Notes: a model not told the origin generated them from the sequence alone. A DNA stretch of 36,140 nt from Thalassobaculaceae bacterium (GCA_029212785.1 JARGOG010000045.1:1-36140); one strand, 5' to 3'; positions 1-8,029 are shown, numbered from the stretch's first letter. Numbers and translations are program-made.

Positions 1-16
1 TCGACCCAAAGGGTCA

Positions 17-57
17 GGCCGGGACCGGGCGGCGGTCCTCGCGTCTGGGTCCCGGCC
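17..57. repeat. GC-rich inverted repeat in the leader region before the thiolase
   Basis: Bases 17-26 (GGCCGGGACC) are the exact reverse complement of 48-57 (GGTCCCGGCC), a 10-bp perfect stem around a 21-base loop. There is no T-run on either side, so a Rho-independent terminator is not well supported. The wording 'CTGGGTCCCGGC' resembles the palindromic intergenic repeats common in alphaproteobacterial genomes. The rest of 1-259 holds no gene that I can support. Confidence 0.4.
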
Positions 58-259
58 CTCGCTCCGCGCCACCGGGCTGACCGTCAGGGAAAGGTCGAAG
101 ACGGGTCGATTGACCCTGCGTGATCTTGCACGCCCGTCCTGCGCGTCCTATCCATGATGGCGAGCGGCATTTCCGCTGGAGACGCCCGCACCAGGACAGC
201 CGCCTTCGGTCAACCACCCGCGCCATCCCATGCGCGGCGCCAGGATGAGGAGAGAACCC

Positions 260-1426
260 ATGACCGCTTGCATCGTCGGATGGTCCCATCTGCCCTTCGG
301 AAAGCGCGTCGACGATGATGCCGAGAGCATGATCGTCCAGGTCGCCACTGCGGCCCTGGAAGACGCCGGCCTGACCCCGGACGAGATCGACGCGGTCTAT
401 CTCGGCCATTTCAACGGCGGTTTCGAGAAGCAGGATTTCACCGCCTCCCTCGTGTTCCAGGCCGATGACCGGTTCCGCTTCAAGCCCGCCACCCGCGTGG
501 AAAACGCCTGCGCCACCGGCTCCGCCGCGGTGCATCAGGGCATCCACCTGATCGAGGCGAAGAAGGCCAAGCGCGTGCTGGTGGTCGGCGTCGAGAAGAT
601 GACGGCGCTGGGCGGCAAGGAGATCGGCGACACCCTGCTCAAGGCCAGCTACCTGAAGGAGGAGGCCGGCATCGATGGCGGCTTCGCCGGCGTGTTCGGG
701 CAGATCACCCAGGCATACTTCCAGCGCCACGGCGACAACATGGACGCGCTCGCCCGGATCGCCGCCAAGAACCACCGGAACGGCGTCGCCAATCCCTATG
801 CCCAGATGCGCAAGGACCTCGGCTACGAGTTCTGCCGGACCGAGAGCGAGAAGAACCCGTACGTGGCCGGCCCGCTGAAGCGCACCGACTGCTCGCTGGT
901 GTCCGACGGGGCGGCGGCCATCGTGCTAGCCGATGTCGACACCGCGCTGGCCATGGACAAGGCGGTGATCTTCCGCGCCGCCCAGCACGTCAACGACTTC
1001 CTGCCGATGTCGAAGCGCGACATCCTGAAGTTCGAGGGCTGCTCGGTCGCCTGGAAGCAGGCCCTCGCCGAGGCCGGCGTGTCGCTCGACGACCTGGACC
1101 TGGTCGAGACCCATGACTGCTTCACCATCGCCGAGCTCATCGAGTACGAGGCCATGGGCCTGGCGCCCGAGGGCCAGGGGTCCCGCGCCATCCTGGAGGG
1201 CTGGACCGAGAAGGACGGCAAGCTGCCGGTAAACCCGTCTGGGGGCCTCAAGTCCAAGGGTCATCCGATCGGGGCGACCGGCGTGTCCATGCACATCATG
1301 GGCTCGCTGCAGGTGCGCGGCGAGGCCGGCGACATGCAGGTCAAGGACGCCAAGCTGGCCGGCATCTTCAACATGGGCGGTGCGGCCGTGGCCAACTTCG
1401 TCTCGATCCTCGAGCCGCTTCGGTAA
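260..1426 (+). CDS. Thiolase family protein, SCP2-thiolase-like acetyl-CoA acyltransferase
   Basis: A 388-residue cytosolic thiolase-fold enzyme, expected to make or break a carbon-carbon bond between two acyl-CoA units. The nucleophilic cysteine is Cys84 in NACATGSAA. The HDCF motif (His285-Phe288) replaces the NEAF motif of classical biosynthetic thiolases and is the hallmark of the SCP2-thiolase branch, where its cysteine acts as the second catalytic cysteine. GHPIGATG (His335 region) supplies the catalytic histidine. The C-terminal loop reads FNMGGAAVANF and lacks the classical CxG cysteine, again as in SCP2-like members. The start at 260 is preferred to 230 because GAGGAG lies just upstream and the protein then begins directly with the thiolase fold. 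The GNAT gene follows after 3 bases, so the two are probably co-translated. The substrate cannot be read from the sequence; a degradative role on branched or steroid-like acyl-CoA is possible. Confidence 0.9.
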   Translation: MTACIVGWSHLPFGKRVDDDAESMIVQVATAALEDAGLTPDEIDAVYLGHFNGGFEKQDFTASLVFQADDRFRFKPATRVENACATGSAAVHQGIHLIEAKKAKRVLVVGVEKMTALGGKEIGDTLLKASYLKEEAGIDGGFAGVFGQITQAYFQRHGDNMDALARIAAKNHRNGVANPYAQMRKDLGYEFCRTESEKNPYVAGPLKRTDCSLVSDGAAAIVLADVDTALAMDKAVIFRAAQHVNDFLPMSKRDILKFEGCSVAWKQALAEAGVSLDDLDLVETHDCFTIAELIEYEAMGLAPEGQGSRAILEGWTEKDGKLPVNPSGGLKSKGHPIGATGVSMHIMGSLQVRGEAGDMQVKDAKLAGIFNMGGAAVANFVSILEPLR

Positions 1427-1429
1427 GCC

Positions 1430-1978
1430 ATGACGGACGGTCGGGCCCGGACATACCGCATCCGCCAGGCCCGGCCGGACGAGCTGCCTCTGCTGGCCGC
1501 TATCGACATCGCCGCCGACCGGCGCTTCGCCGCGACGCCCTATGCCGCCGCGATCGCCACCTACACGCCGGTGCAGGTCGAGGAGCTGGCGGTGATGCAG
1601 GACGCCTGGCGGCTCTGGGTCGCGGCGGACGGGGACGGGTGGCCGGTCGGCTTCGCCCACACGGTCACCGACACCGACAGCGTGCTGCATCTGGCCCAGG
1701 TCTCGGTGCATCCGGACCATGCGGGGCACCGGCTGACCGAGCGGATCGCCAAGGCGCTGGCCCGCTACCACCAAGGTCGCGGCATCCGGGAAATCACCCT
1801 GACCACCTTCCGCGACGTGCCCTGGAACGCGCCGTATTACGCCCGGCTCGGGTTCGTCGAGATCCCGGACCCCGAGGCCGATGCCGATCCGCATCTCGGC
1901 CCGCGCCTTCAGGACCAGATCGCCCACGGCCTGCCGCGCGAGAGCCGGGTGGCGATGCGGATGATACTGGCCGGATGA
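1430..1978 (+). CDS. GNAT family N-acetyltransferase
   Basis: A 182-residue protein with a single GNAT (Gcn5-related) domain, which transfers an acetyl group from acetyl-CoA to an amine. The acetyl-CoA binding signature sits in motif A, about residues 85-110 (VSVHPDHAGHRLTERI), where the usual Q/RxxGxG/A pyrophosphate loop is degenerate. The NAPYYARLGFVEI segment near residues 130-142 is the typical motif B that closes the fold. It starts 3 bases after the thiolase stop and has only a weak ribosome binding site, so coupling to the thiolase is likely. Its last 70 bases overlap the 3' end of the adhesin gene on the other strand. The acceptor substrate is unknown; many homologues act on free amino acids, antibiotics or protein N-termini. 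Confidence 0.85.
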   Translation: MTDGRARTYRIRQARPDELPLLAAIDIAADRRFAATPYAAAIATYTPVQVEELAVMQDAWRLWVAADGDGWPVGFAHTVTDTDSVLHLAQVSVHPDHAGHRLTERIAKALARYHQGRGIREITLTTFRDVPWNAPYYARLGFVEIPDPEADADPHLGPRLQDQIAHGLPRESRVAMRMILAG

Positions 1979-4599
1979 CAGCCGATCAGGAAGCTGTCCG
2001 CGGAGAGCTGGGCTGCGGCGATACCGACCAGCGTGACCGAGTTCCCACCCCCGAGATCGATCAGGGTATTGCCGAAGCCGTCGTCCCCGGCGCGGGCGAA
2101 CAGGTCGCCCGCCGATGCGACGCCGGTCCCGTTCACGTTCGCGGCGATCACCAGCAGGTCTTCCCCGATGACGAAGCCCTCCACCAGGTCGGCACCGGCG
2201 CCACCGTCGAGCGTGTCGTTCCCGGCACCGCCCGACAAGATATCGGCCCCGAGATTGCCGAACAGCCGGTCGGCACCGCTTCCGCCGGCGACCTGATCAT
2301 TGCCCTGACCGCCGAACAAGGTGTCGTTGCCGGTGTTGCCCAAGATCGAGTCGTCGCTGCGGTTGCCGTAGAGCACGTCCTGGTCCTGACCGCCATAGAT
2401 CGCATCGGCATCCTGGCCGCCGTAGATCGTGTCATCGTTGGTATTGCCGTAGAGGACATCGTCCCCGGTATTGCCGTAGACCACGTCGCTGCCCGCTCCA
2501 CCTTCGATCCGGTCCACACCGGCACCGCCACTGAGCGAGTCATCGCCGCCGAGCCCGAGGATCGTGTCGTTGCCGGCCTGGCCGCGGATGACGTCCGAGT
2601 CGCCCCCGCCGGTCAGGACGTCGGCGTCGCCTGATCCGACGGGGGCTGACGATCCGCTGCCGCCACTGTCCGAGGAGGGCAACGGGGTGGTGTCGGTCAG
2701 GGTGACGTCGTTGCCGGTCCCGCCGGCATAACTGATGGTGAAGGTCCGGCTGCTCGCCGTGATCGTGGCACCTTCCGCCAGTCCCGAGAACGTGCCGGTG
2801 ACGGCGTCCAAGCCATCGTTGGCGATCAGCGGGTAGATGTTGCCCGAGGTCGACGCCCCGAGGACTGAGATGCTGAGGGTCGAGCCGGTGATGTTGACGG
2901 TGCCGGTGACGTCGATCTGGTCGTAATCAGTCCCGGCGGTGGTGCCGCCGACCTCGAAGGTCGCCGTCGCGCCGCTGGCGACGGTCAGGGTGCCGGTCGC
3001 GAGCTTCCCGGCGCTGTTGCCGGGGGTCAGCGAGGCACCGGAGGCGACCGAGACGGCGCCGCTGATGCTGCCGGACCCGGCGAGCGTGGCGCCCGACGCG
3101 ACGGAAACGGAGGTGCTGCCGGTCAGCGATCCGGTAACCGACAGGGTGCCGGCGGTCACGGAGGTGGTGCCGCTGTAGGCATCGGTGCCGGAGAGCGTGA
3201 GCGTCCCCGTCCCGGCTTTGGTCAGGTTGTTGGCGCCGGTGATCGCGCCCGACAGGGTGACGGCGGCGCTGTTGGTGATGGTGGCGCTCGAGCCGAGCGC
3301 GATCCCGTTGTCGATCGTCGTGGCGCCAGTGACGGTAAGATTGCCGCCGTTGAGCGTCAGGTCGCCGGTGCCGAGATTGCCGTCGGAGCTGACGGAGAGG
3401 GTGCCGGCGGTGACGGTGGTGGTGCCGGCATAGGTGTTCGATCCGGACAGCGTCAGCGTGCCGGCGCCGGTCTTGGTCAGGCTGCCGCTGCCGGTGTCGT
3501 AGACGACCGAGGAGATGGTGACGTCCGCGCCGGTGTCGATGGTCTCTGTGTTAATGAGCCGGATCTGGTTGTCGATCGTCGTCGCGCCCGTGACGGCCAG
3601 GGTTCCCTGGCTGAGGGTGATGATGCCGTTTCCCAGATTGGCGTCGGAGGAGATCGACAACGTATCTCCGCCTGCGACAGCGATATTCGAGTTGAGGGTG
3701 TTGGTGCCGCTGAGCACCACCGTCAGGTCGCCGGCCGCGGAGTCTATGCGGAGAGCCCCACTGCCCGTCATGTTGGAGGCGATCGTGACGGTGTGCGTCC
3801 CGGCGCTGGATAAGAACGTCATGGTGCCGACGTGGCCCAGGACGATGTCATTGCCTTGGAATGTCAGGCTATCGACGCCCCCGAAGTCTATATTCGGGCC
3901 GCCACCACCGGTGAGCGTGACCGAGCCGGAACTCATGTCGATGGTCTGCGTGCCGGTCAGGGTGAACGTAATGTCGCCGCCGACGGCCGCGGCTTCGCGG
4001 AACGAGCCCGCGCCTGAATCGGCGTTGGTGCTGACAATCTCGGCCAGCAGGCCCGGCCAGGTGGCATGCGCGCGGGCGAAGGCGCTGGCCGCCGCCGTGC
4101 CGGTTCCCGCCGAGGAAACGTCGAAGCGCCAGTCGCCGCCCCTCGCCGTCGCACCGGTCGGCGTCGAGGAGGCGACGACCCGCGCACCGGTCGCCCGGGC
4201 CAGTCTGCGGACGAGCCTGCGCCCGCCGGGCCCCTGTCCCGTCGAGCAGCCGTAGAGAACGATCGTGGCATCCGACGCCAAGTGACGGCGCCAGCGCCGG
4301 CCCATGGCCGCGAGGGCGCGGGCGTCGCGGGTCCGTCCGCCAAGGGTCAGTTGCCCCGGCGCGCCGTGACTAACGACATGAAGCTCTGCGACCGGCGCAT
4401 CCGCTGTCGTCAGTGCCGCCGCGACCGGGTCGTCACAATGGGCTGTCCCCCGCACCACCGCCGTCCCGGGATCGACCGTTGCGACCAGTAGATCCGGATA
4501 GGGCGTCGTATCATCAAGCATCGCGAGAGACGTCGGCCTCCGCGTAAACATCTCTAATTCCATAATTTTATTATGGATATTCTGTTGCACGAAGACCAT
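1909..4599 (-). CDS. Large secreted DUF4347 / beta-helix (PATR) / RTX repeat protein, probable type I-secreted adhesin
   Basis: An 896-residue protein with three blocks. Residues about 35-180 match DUF4347, with ELHVVSHG at 72-79 and VLYGCS at 114-119 followed by a GGDW motif at 154-157. Residues about 190-640 are a Ser/Thr/Gly-rich beta-helix passenger containing two autotransporter-associated (PATR) repeats at 373-403 and 458-488 inside a tandem unit of about 86 residues. Residues 657-809 are 17 uninterrupted RTX calcium-binding nonapeptides. There is no N-terminal signal peptide and no C-terminal beta-barrel, so type I secretion by an uncleaved C-terminal signal is inferred, with folding outside the cell on calcium binding. 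The start at 4599 has a strong AGGAGG site 7 bases upstream. No ABC exporter, membrane-fusion protein or TolC lies in the window, so the transporter must be encoded elsewhere. The last 23 codons run antisense into the acetyltransferase gene; the family's usual end would be near SADSFLIG. An adhesion or biofilm role is inferred. Confidence 0.88.
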   Translation of the reverse strand: MVFVQQNIHNKIMELEMFTRRPTSLAMLDDTTPYPDLLVATVDPGTAVVRGTAHCDDPVAAALTTADAPVAELHVVSHGAPGQLTLGGRTRDARALAAMGRRWRRHLASDATIVLYGCSTGQGPGGRRLVRRLARATGARVVASSTPTGATARGGDWRFDVSSAGTGTAAASAFARAHATWPGLLAEIVSTNADSGAGSFREAAAVGGDITFTLTGTQTIDMSSGSVTLTGGGGPNIDFGGVDSLTFQGNDIVLGHVGTMTFLSSAGTHTVTIASNMTGSGALRIDSAAGDLTVVLSGTNTLNSNIAVAGGDTLSISSDANLGNGIITLSQGTLAVTGATTIDNQIRLINTETIDTGADVTISSVVYDTGSGSLTKTGAGTLTLSGSNTYAGTTTVTAGTLSVSSDGNLGTGDLTLNGGNLTVTGATTIDNGIALGSSATITNSAAVTLSGAITGANNLTKAGTGTLTLSGTDAYSGTTSVTAGTLSVTGSLTGSTSVSVASGATLAGSGSISGAVSVASGASLTPGNSAGKLATGTLTVASGATATFEVGGTTAGTDYDQIDVTGTVNITGSTLSISVLGASTSGNIYPLIANDGLDAVTGTFSGLAEGATITASSRTFTISYAGGTGNDVTLTDTTPLPSSDSGGSGSSAPVGSGDADVLTGGGDSDVIRGQAGNDTILGLGGDDSLSGGAGVDRIEGGAGSDVVYGNTGDDVLYGNTNDDTIYGGQDADAIYGGQDQDVLYGNRSDDSILGNTGNDTLFGGQGNDQVAGGSGADRLFGNLGADILSGGAGNDTLDGGAGADLVEGFVIGEDLLVIAANVNGTGVASAGDLFARAGDDGFGNTLIDLGGGNSVTLVGIAAAQLSADSFLIGCHPASIIRIATRLSRGRPWAIWS
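2173..2631 (-). repeat. Seventeen tandem 27-bp units encoding RTX nonapeptides
   Basis: Encodes adhesin residues 657-809, which divide exactly into 17 nine-residue units with an Asp at position 4 of every unit. The outer units follow the canonical GGxGxDxLx pattern. Units 6-11 are variants ending in YGN or YGG and starting TG, TN, QD or RS, so the usual glycine is replaced by Asn or Gln at the junctions. The DNA repeats 'GGTATTGCCGTAGA' near 2440-2485 are nearly identical, showing recent unit duplication. Confidence 0.93.
3136..3483 (-). repeat. Two autotransporter-associated beta-strand (PATR) repeats
   Basis: Bases 3391-3483 and 3136-3228 encode two 31-residue segments of the pattern LTKxGxGTLTLSGxxxYxGTT followed by VTAGTLSV, 255 bases (85 residues) apart. 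Each is accompanied by a second matching segment, NLGxG...VTGATTIDN, so a whole beta-helix unit of roughly 86 residues is duplicated. PATR repeats normally sit in type V autotransporter passengers and are thought to nucleate folding from the barrel end; here no barrel follows. Confidence 0.85.
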
Positions 4600-4645
4600 G
4601 TGAAGACCCTCCTCATGACTCGGCTTCAGGTGCGCGAACCGTTAT

Positions 4646-4660
4646 CTGTCCAGCGGACAG
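4646..4660. promoter_or_regulatory. Perfect inverted repeat upstream of the adhesin gene
   Basis: CTGTCC (4646-4651) and GGACAG (4655-4660) form a perfect 6+3+6 palindrome 46 bases upstream of the adhesin ATG and upstream of its AGGAGG site. The surrounding 4600-4885 stretch has no gene and is clearly more AT-rich than the coding DNA around it (for example the A/T runs near 4794-4832), fitting a promoter region. The palindrome could be a repressor operator or a leader hairpin; no specific regulator can be named. Confidence 0.4.
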
Positions 4661-4885
4661 CGCTCTGTGCGTTTTGTATTTTGGTGGCGGGGTCGGTCAT
4701 TGATGATCGTCAGACTTGGTATGATCCGACCGAACAAGTGTAATGCCAGATAACCAGACACCTTCAACTTGCTTCATCAACCGACGCGTGATGTTTTAAA
4801 CCCAAATTTATTGCCGGAATAGCTTAAATTTGCCTGTGCGACTCCCTTCTTGCCAAGCGTTGCAGCGGGTGGAAAACGGTCAGGA

Positions 4886-6568
4886 CTAGGCGAGCAGAAG
4901 GTCGGCCGCCATTGCATCCTCGCCGTCCGCGTTCCCCAACGGATCTCGCGGGGTGAGTTTGTGGCGGATCACCAGCTCGGCCAAAGCCGTGCGCCGCACG
5001 TCTCCGAGTTGTGCCCCCTCCGCCGCCAGCAGGCAGGCCGAAGCCGCATGGTACAGGCCCGACGCCACACTCCGGGCCCTGTCGTCGGCGCCTGTCTCAG
5101 CAGCACTCCCGACGGCGGCGACCGCGCGGGCCAACAGCCCGTCGAGCCGCCCCCGCAGACCGTCGGCCACTCCCGCCTCCGCCATCCGCCCAGACAGCGC
5201 CTCGCCAAGCGCGGTATGCGCCGCTTCCTTGCGCGCCGCCCGCAGTACATCCAAGGCGACGATGTTGCTCGTCCCCTCCCAGATCGAGCCGAGATGGGCG
5301 TCGCGCACCAGCCGGGGCTCGATCCATTCCTCGATATAGCCGACGCCGCCACGCGCCTCCATGGCGTCGCCGGCGACCTTGCGGGCGTCGCGGCAGACCC
5401 GGAACTTGACCAGCGGTGTCAGGATCCGCCGCAGCTTGATCCCCTCCGCCTCGCCCGCATCGGCCCGGGCCAGGGCGTCGGCGGTGAACAGCGTCACCGA
5501 CAGCGCCTGCTCGGCCGGCACCATCAACTTGAGAAGCTGGCGGCGCTGCAGCGGCAGATCGATCAGCCGCGACCCGAAGGCGCTGCGCCCGCGCGCCACC
5601 ACCAAAGCCTCCCGCAACGCCCGACGCATGATCCCGGCGGAGCGCACGGCATTGGACAGGCGTGACTGGTTGATCATCTCCGCCATCTGCACGAAGCCCT
5701 GCCCCGGCTCCCCCACCATCCAGGCGAACGCGCCATCCAGGGTGATCTCCCCCGATGCCATGGAGCGCGTCCCGAGCTTGTCCTTCAGTCGGATGATCCG
5801 GTAGCTGTTCGCCGTCCCACCCGGCACCTCCCGCGGCAGCAGGAACAGCGACACGCCCTTGATCCCCGACGGCGCCCCCTCGGGCCGGGCCAGCACCAGG
5901 GCGAGTCCGGCATCGGTGTTGGAACAGAACCACTTGTCGCCACTGAGCCGCCAGCCGTCGCCGTCGCGCCGGGCCACCGTCTCAGTCGCACCCACATCGG
6001 AGCCGGCGGCCTTCTCGGTCATGAACATCGCTCCCTGGATCTGCTCCTCCAGGCGCTCCGCCGTCAGGCCCGGCAGATAGCGCGCGACCAGATCCGGGGC
6101 GCCGTAGCGACGGATCGTCCGGGTCAGCGCATCGGTCATGCTGATCGGGCAGAGCAGGCCGAATTCGGCTTCGGCGAACAGGTACTGCAGCGCGTATTTG
6201 GCGACATGCGGCACCGGCCGGTCGAGGCCCAGGGCCGGGCGATGAGACATCGCGGCCATGGCGAAATCCTGGAATCCGATCCGCTCCATCTCGACATAGG
6301 CGGGATGCTTGTCGATCGCCTGGATGTCCTGTCCCTGGCGATCGCGGTGCCGCAGCACCGGGGGGGTTCGGTCGGCCGCATGGGCCAGCTCGTCCAAACG
6401 CCCATGCACCAGCGCACCAAGCCGTTGGAACGCCGGGGTCAGCATCTCCAGATCGCCGGGCGCGAGATACAGCCCCAGCAGCGCCGCAAGCGCCGGGTCG
6501 GCGTCGAAGGCATTGAGGTCGCGCGTGTCCGGCTGCAGTCCGTGTGTTGCGGTGACGGACAGATCCAT
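4886..6568 (-). CDS. Acyl-CoA dehydrogenase, AidB-like subfamily
   Basis: A 560-residue flavoenzyme expected to oxidise an acyl-CoA at the alpha-beta bond and pass electrons to ETF. The length and the N-terminal extension before the dehydrogenase core match the AidB/isovaleryl-like subgroup rather than the usual 380-residue enzymes. FMTEKAAGSDVG (about residue 190) and DKWFCSN are flavin-contact motifs. RLKDKLGTRSMAS is typical of AidB proteins. EARGGVGYIEEW near 403-414 and SIWEGTSNI near 430 form the C-terminal helical domain, with Glu404 near the catalytic-base position. A GGGAG ribosome binding site precedes the ATG at 6568. It is divergent from the AcuI-like gene, with only 116 bases between the starts. 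True AidB is a DNA-alkylation response protein; with this neighbour a metabolic role is at least as likely. The substrate is unknown. Confidence 0.9.
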   Translation of the reverse strand: MDLSVTATHGLQPDTRDLNAFDADPALAALLGLYLAPGDLEMLTPAFQRLGALVHGRLDELAHAADRTPPVLRHRDRQGQDIQAIDKHPAYVEMERIGFQDFAMAAMSHRPALGLDRPVPHVAKYALQYLFAEAEFGLLCPISMTDALTRTIRRYGAPDLVARYLPGLTAERLEEQIQGAMFMTEKAAGSDVGATETVARRDGDGWRLSGDKWFCSNTDAGLALVLARPEGAPSGIKGVSLFLLPREVPGGTANSYRIIRLKDKLGTRSMASGEITLDGAFAWMVGEPGQGFVQMAEMINQSRLSNAVRSAGIMRRALREALVVARGRSAFGSRLIDLPLQRRQLLKLMVPAEQALSVTLFTADALARADAGEAEGIKLRRILTPLVKFRVCRDARKVAGDAMEARGGVGYIEEWIEPRLVRDAHLGSIWEGTSNIVALDVLRAARKEAAHTALGEALSGRMAEAGVADGLRGRLDGLLARAVAAVGSAAETGADDRARSVASGLYHAASACLLAAEGAQLGDVRRTALAELVIRHKLTPRDPLGNADGEDAMAADLLLA

Positions 6569-6684
6569 GGCTTTCTCCCGTGTGTGCCCTTCTTTACCGG
6601 GGCCAGCTCAAGCCTGACATCCGGCGAGCGGCCGGACAACATGATGACGCCTGCACGATGCAGACCCAACCGCGGGAGCGACCC
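6569..6684. promoter_or_regulatory. Shared divergent promoter region of acyl-CoA dehydrogenase and AcuI-like genes
   Basis: The 116 bases between the two divergent start codons carry a ribosome binding site for each gene (GGGAGAA on the minus strand, GGGAG near 6674-6678 on the plus strand) and must hold both promoters. I could not identify clear -35/-10 boxes or an operator by eye. Confidence 0.4.
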
Positions 6685-7686
6685 ATGACCGAAACCTTCA
6701 AGGCCTATCTGCTGCGCGAGGGCGACGACCGGAAGGTTTCCGGCACCTTCGAGGATGTGGCCGTGAGCGACCTCCCGGACGGCGACGTCACGGTCCGCGT
6801 CGCCTATTCCACCGTCAACTACAAGGACGGCATGGTGATGAACGGGATCGGCCGGCTGGTGCGCAGCTATCCGCATGTGCCGGGCGTGGATTTCTCCGGC
6901 ATCGTGGAAGCCTCTGACGACCCCGGATTCAAACCGGGTGACAAGGTCGTGCTCACCGGCTGGCGCGTCGGCGAGATGCATTGGGGCGGCTATGGCGAGT
7001 TGGCCCAGGTCAAGGGCGCCTGGCTGGTCAAGCTGCCGGACGGGCTGTCACTTGCCCGCGCCATGGCGCTCGGCACCGCCGGGTTCACCGCCGGGCTCGC
7101 CGTCGACACGCTTGAAGCCGCCGGGATGGATCCAGCCAAGGGCGAGGTGCTGGTCACCGGTGCCGCCGGCGGTGTCGGCAGTGTCGCCGTCGCCCTGCTG
7201 GCCGCCAAGGGCTACAGCGTCGCCGCCGCGACCGGCCGGGCTGAGACCCACGACTACCTGACGGACCTCGGCGCCACCGCCCTGGTCGACCGCGCCGAGC
7301 TGGCCGAGCAGCCGAGCCGTCCGCTGGCCAAGGAGCGGTTCCAGGCGGCAATCGACAATGTCGCCGGCCCGACGCTCGCCAACCTGCTGACCCAGATCTC
7401 CTATGGTGGCTCGGTCGCCGCGGTCGGTCTTGCCGGCGGCAGCGATGTGGCGACCACGGTGCTGCCGTTCCTGCTGCGCGGCGTCAGCCTGCTCGGCATC
7501 GACAGCGTGATGTGCCCGGCCGAGCGCCGCACCGGTGTCTGGTCGATGATCGCCGCGACCCTGCCGATGGAGAAGCTGGACGCGATCAGCCACAGCCACG
7601 GCTTCGACGAGCTCCCCGATCTCGGCAAGGCGATCCTCAAGGGCGCGGTGCGCGGCCGCGCGGTGGTCACGATCGGCGGGGAATAG
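6685..7686 (+). CDS. acuI: Acrylyl-CoA reductase / quinone oxidoreductase of the YhdH/YhfP (AcuI) family
   Basis: A 333-residue zinc-independent medium-chain reductase. AcuI uses NADPH to reduce acrylyl-CoA to propionyl-CoA, in DMSP/acrylate breakdown and 3-hydroxypropionate assimilation. The family signature NYKDG is at residues 45-49, followed by SYPHVPGVDFSG and GDKVVLTGW (85-93). GTAGFTAG at 130-137 and the nucleotide-binding loop VTGAAGGVGSVA at 157-168 mark the Rossmann domain. No structural or catalytic zinc cysteines are present. The ATG at 6685 is preferred over the upstream ATGs at 6580 and 6658 because family members begin at this point (MxxxFKAYLL) and a GGGAG site precedes it. 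It may work with the divergent acyl-CoA dehydrogenase. Acrylyl-CoA specificity is inferred from family resemblance only. Confidence 0.88.
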   Translation: MTETFKAYLLREGDDRKVSGTFEDVAVSDLPDGDVTVRVAYSTVNYKDGMVMNGIGRLVRSYPHVPGVDFSGIVEASDDPGFKPGDKVVLTGWRVGEMHWGGYGELAQVKGAWLVKLPDGLSLARAMALGTAGFTAGLAVDTLEAAGMDPAKGEVLVTGAAGGVGSVAVALLAAKGYSVAAATGRAETHDYLTDLGATALVDRAELAEQPSRPLAKERFQAAIDNVAGPTLANLLTQISYGGSVAAVGLAGGSDVATTVLPFLLRGVSLLGIDSVMCPAERRTGVWSMIAATLPMEKLDAISHSHGFDELPDLGKAILKGAVRGRAVVTIGGE

Positions 7687-7726
7687 GTTAGACTGCCGGC
7701 GCCGTGACCCGAACCAGGAGCTTTCC

Positions 7727-7990
7727 ATGCGCCGCCTCGCCACCGCCCTCGTCCTCGCCAGTGTCCTGATGCTCTCGGCCTGCTTCAAGGACAGCAAGGC
7801 GGAGATCGCCAAGAAAGCGGAGAGCGCGTCGACCGTGGAGGACCTGCGCGCGGCGATCGGCGAACCCGACGAACTGAACAAGGCGGGCCCGATCGAGGAA
7901 TGGATCTACGACGCCTCCGACGGCACCGTGCGGTTCCCAATCCTCGCCGGCAAGGTCGGTCCGATGGTCACCGGCGGCAAACGGAAATAG
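7727..7990 (+). CDS. Small putative lipoprotein of unknown function
   Basis: An 87-residue protein with a type II signal peptide: basic MRR start, hydrophobic core and lipobox LSAC with Cys19 as the lipidated residue. The mature part is about 68 residues, charged, with an EEWIYD motif near residue 60 and a basic C-terminus. The second residue after cleavage is Phe rather than Asp, which would favour outer-membrane sorting. A strong AGGAG site lies 6 bases before the ATG. It lies 40 bases after the AcuI-like gene on the same strand and might be co-transcribed, but nothing links the functions. The pattern resembles small SmpA/BamE-like lipoproteins (a 'GxPxE...EEWIYD' turn), but it is too short to assign. 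Confidence 0.75.
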   Translation: MRRLATALVLASVLMLSACFKDSKAEIAKKAESASTVEDLRAAIGEPDELNKAGPIEEWIYDASDGTVRFPILAGKVGPMVTGGKRK

Positions 7991-8029
7991 CGGGACGGCA
8001 CAGCCGCCGCGATCGCCGCGTGGCGCCCG

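Noticed and set aside
14-775. Minus-strand open frame covering the thiolase 5' end
   Set aside because: Shadow of the thiolase gene; Arg/Gly/Ala-rich with no motif.
1909-4599. Classification of the large protein as a type V autotransporter
   Set aside because: No signal peptide at the N-terminus and no beta-barrel at the C-terminus; the RTX block points to type I secretion.
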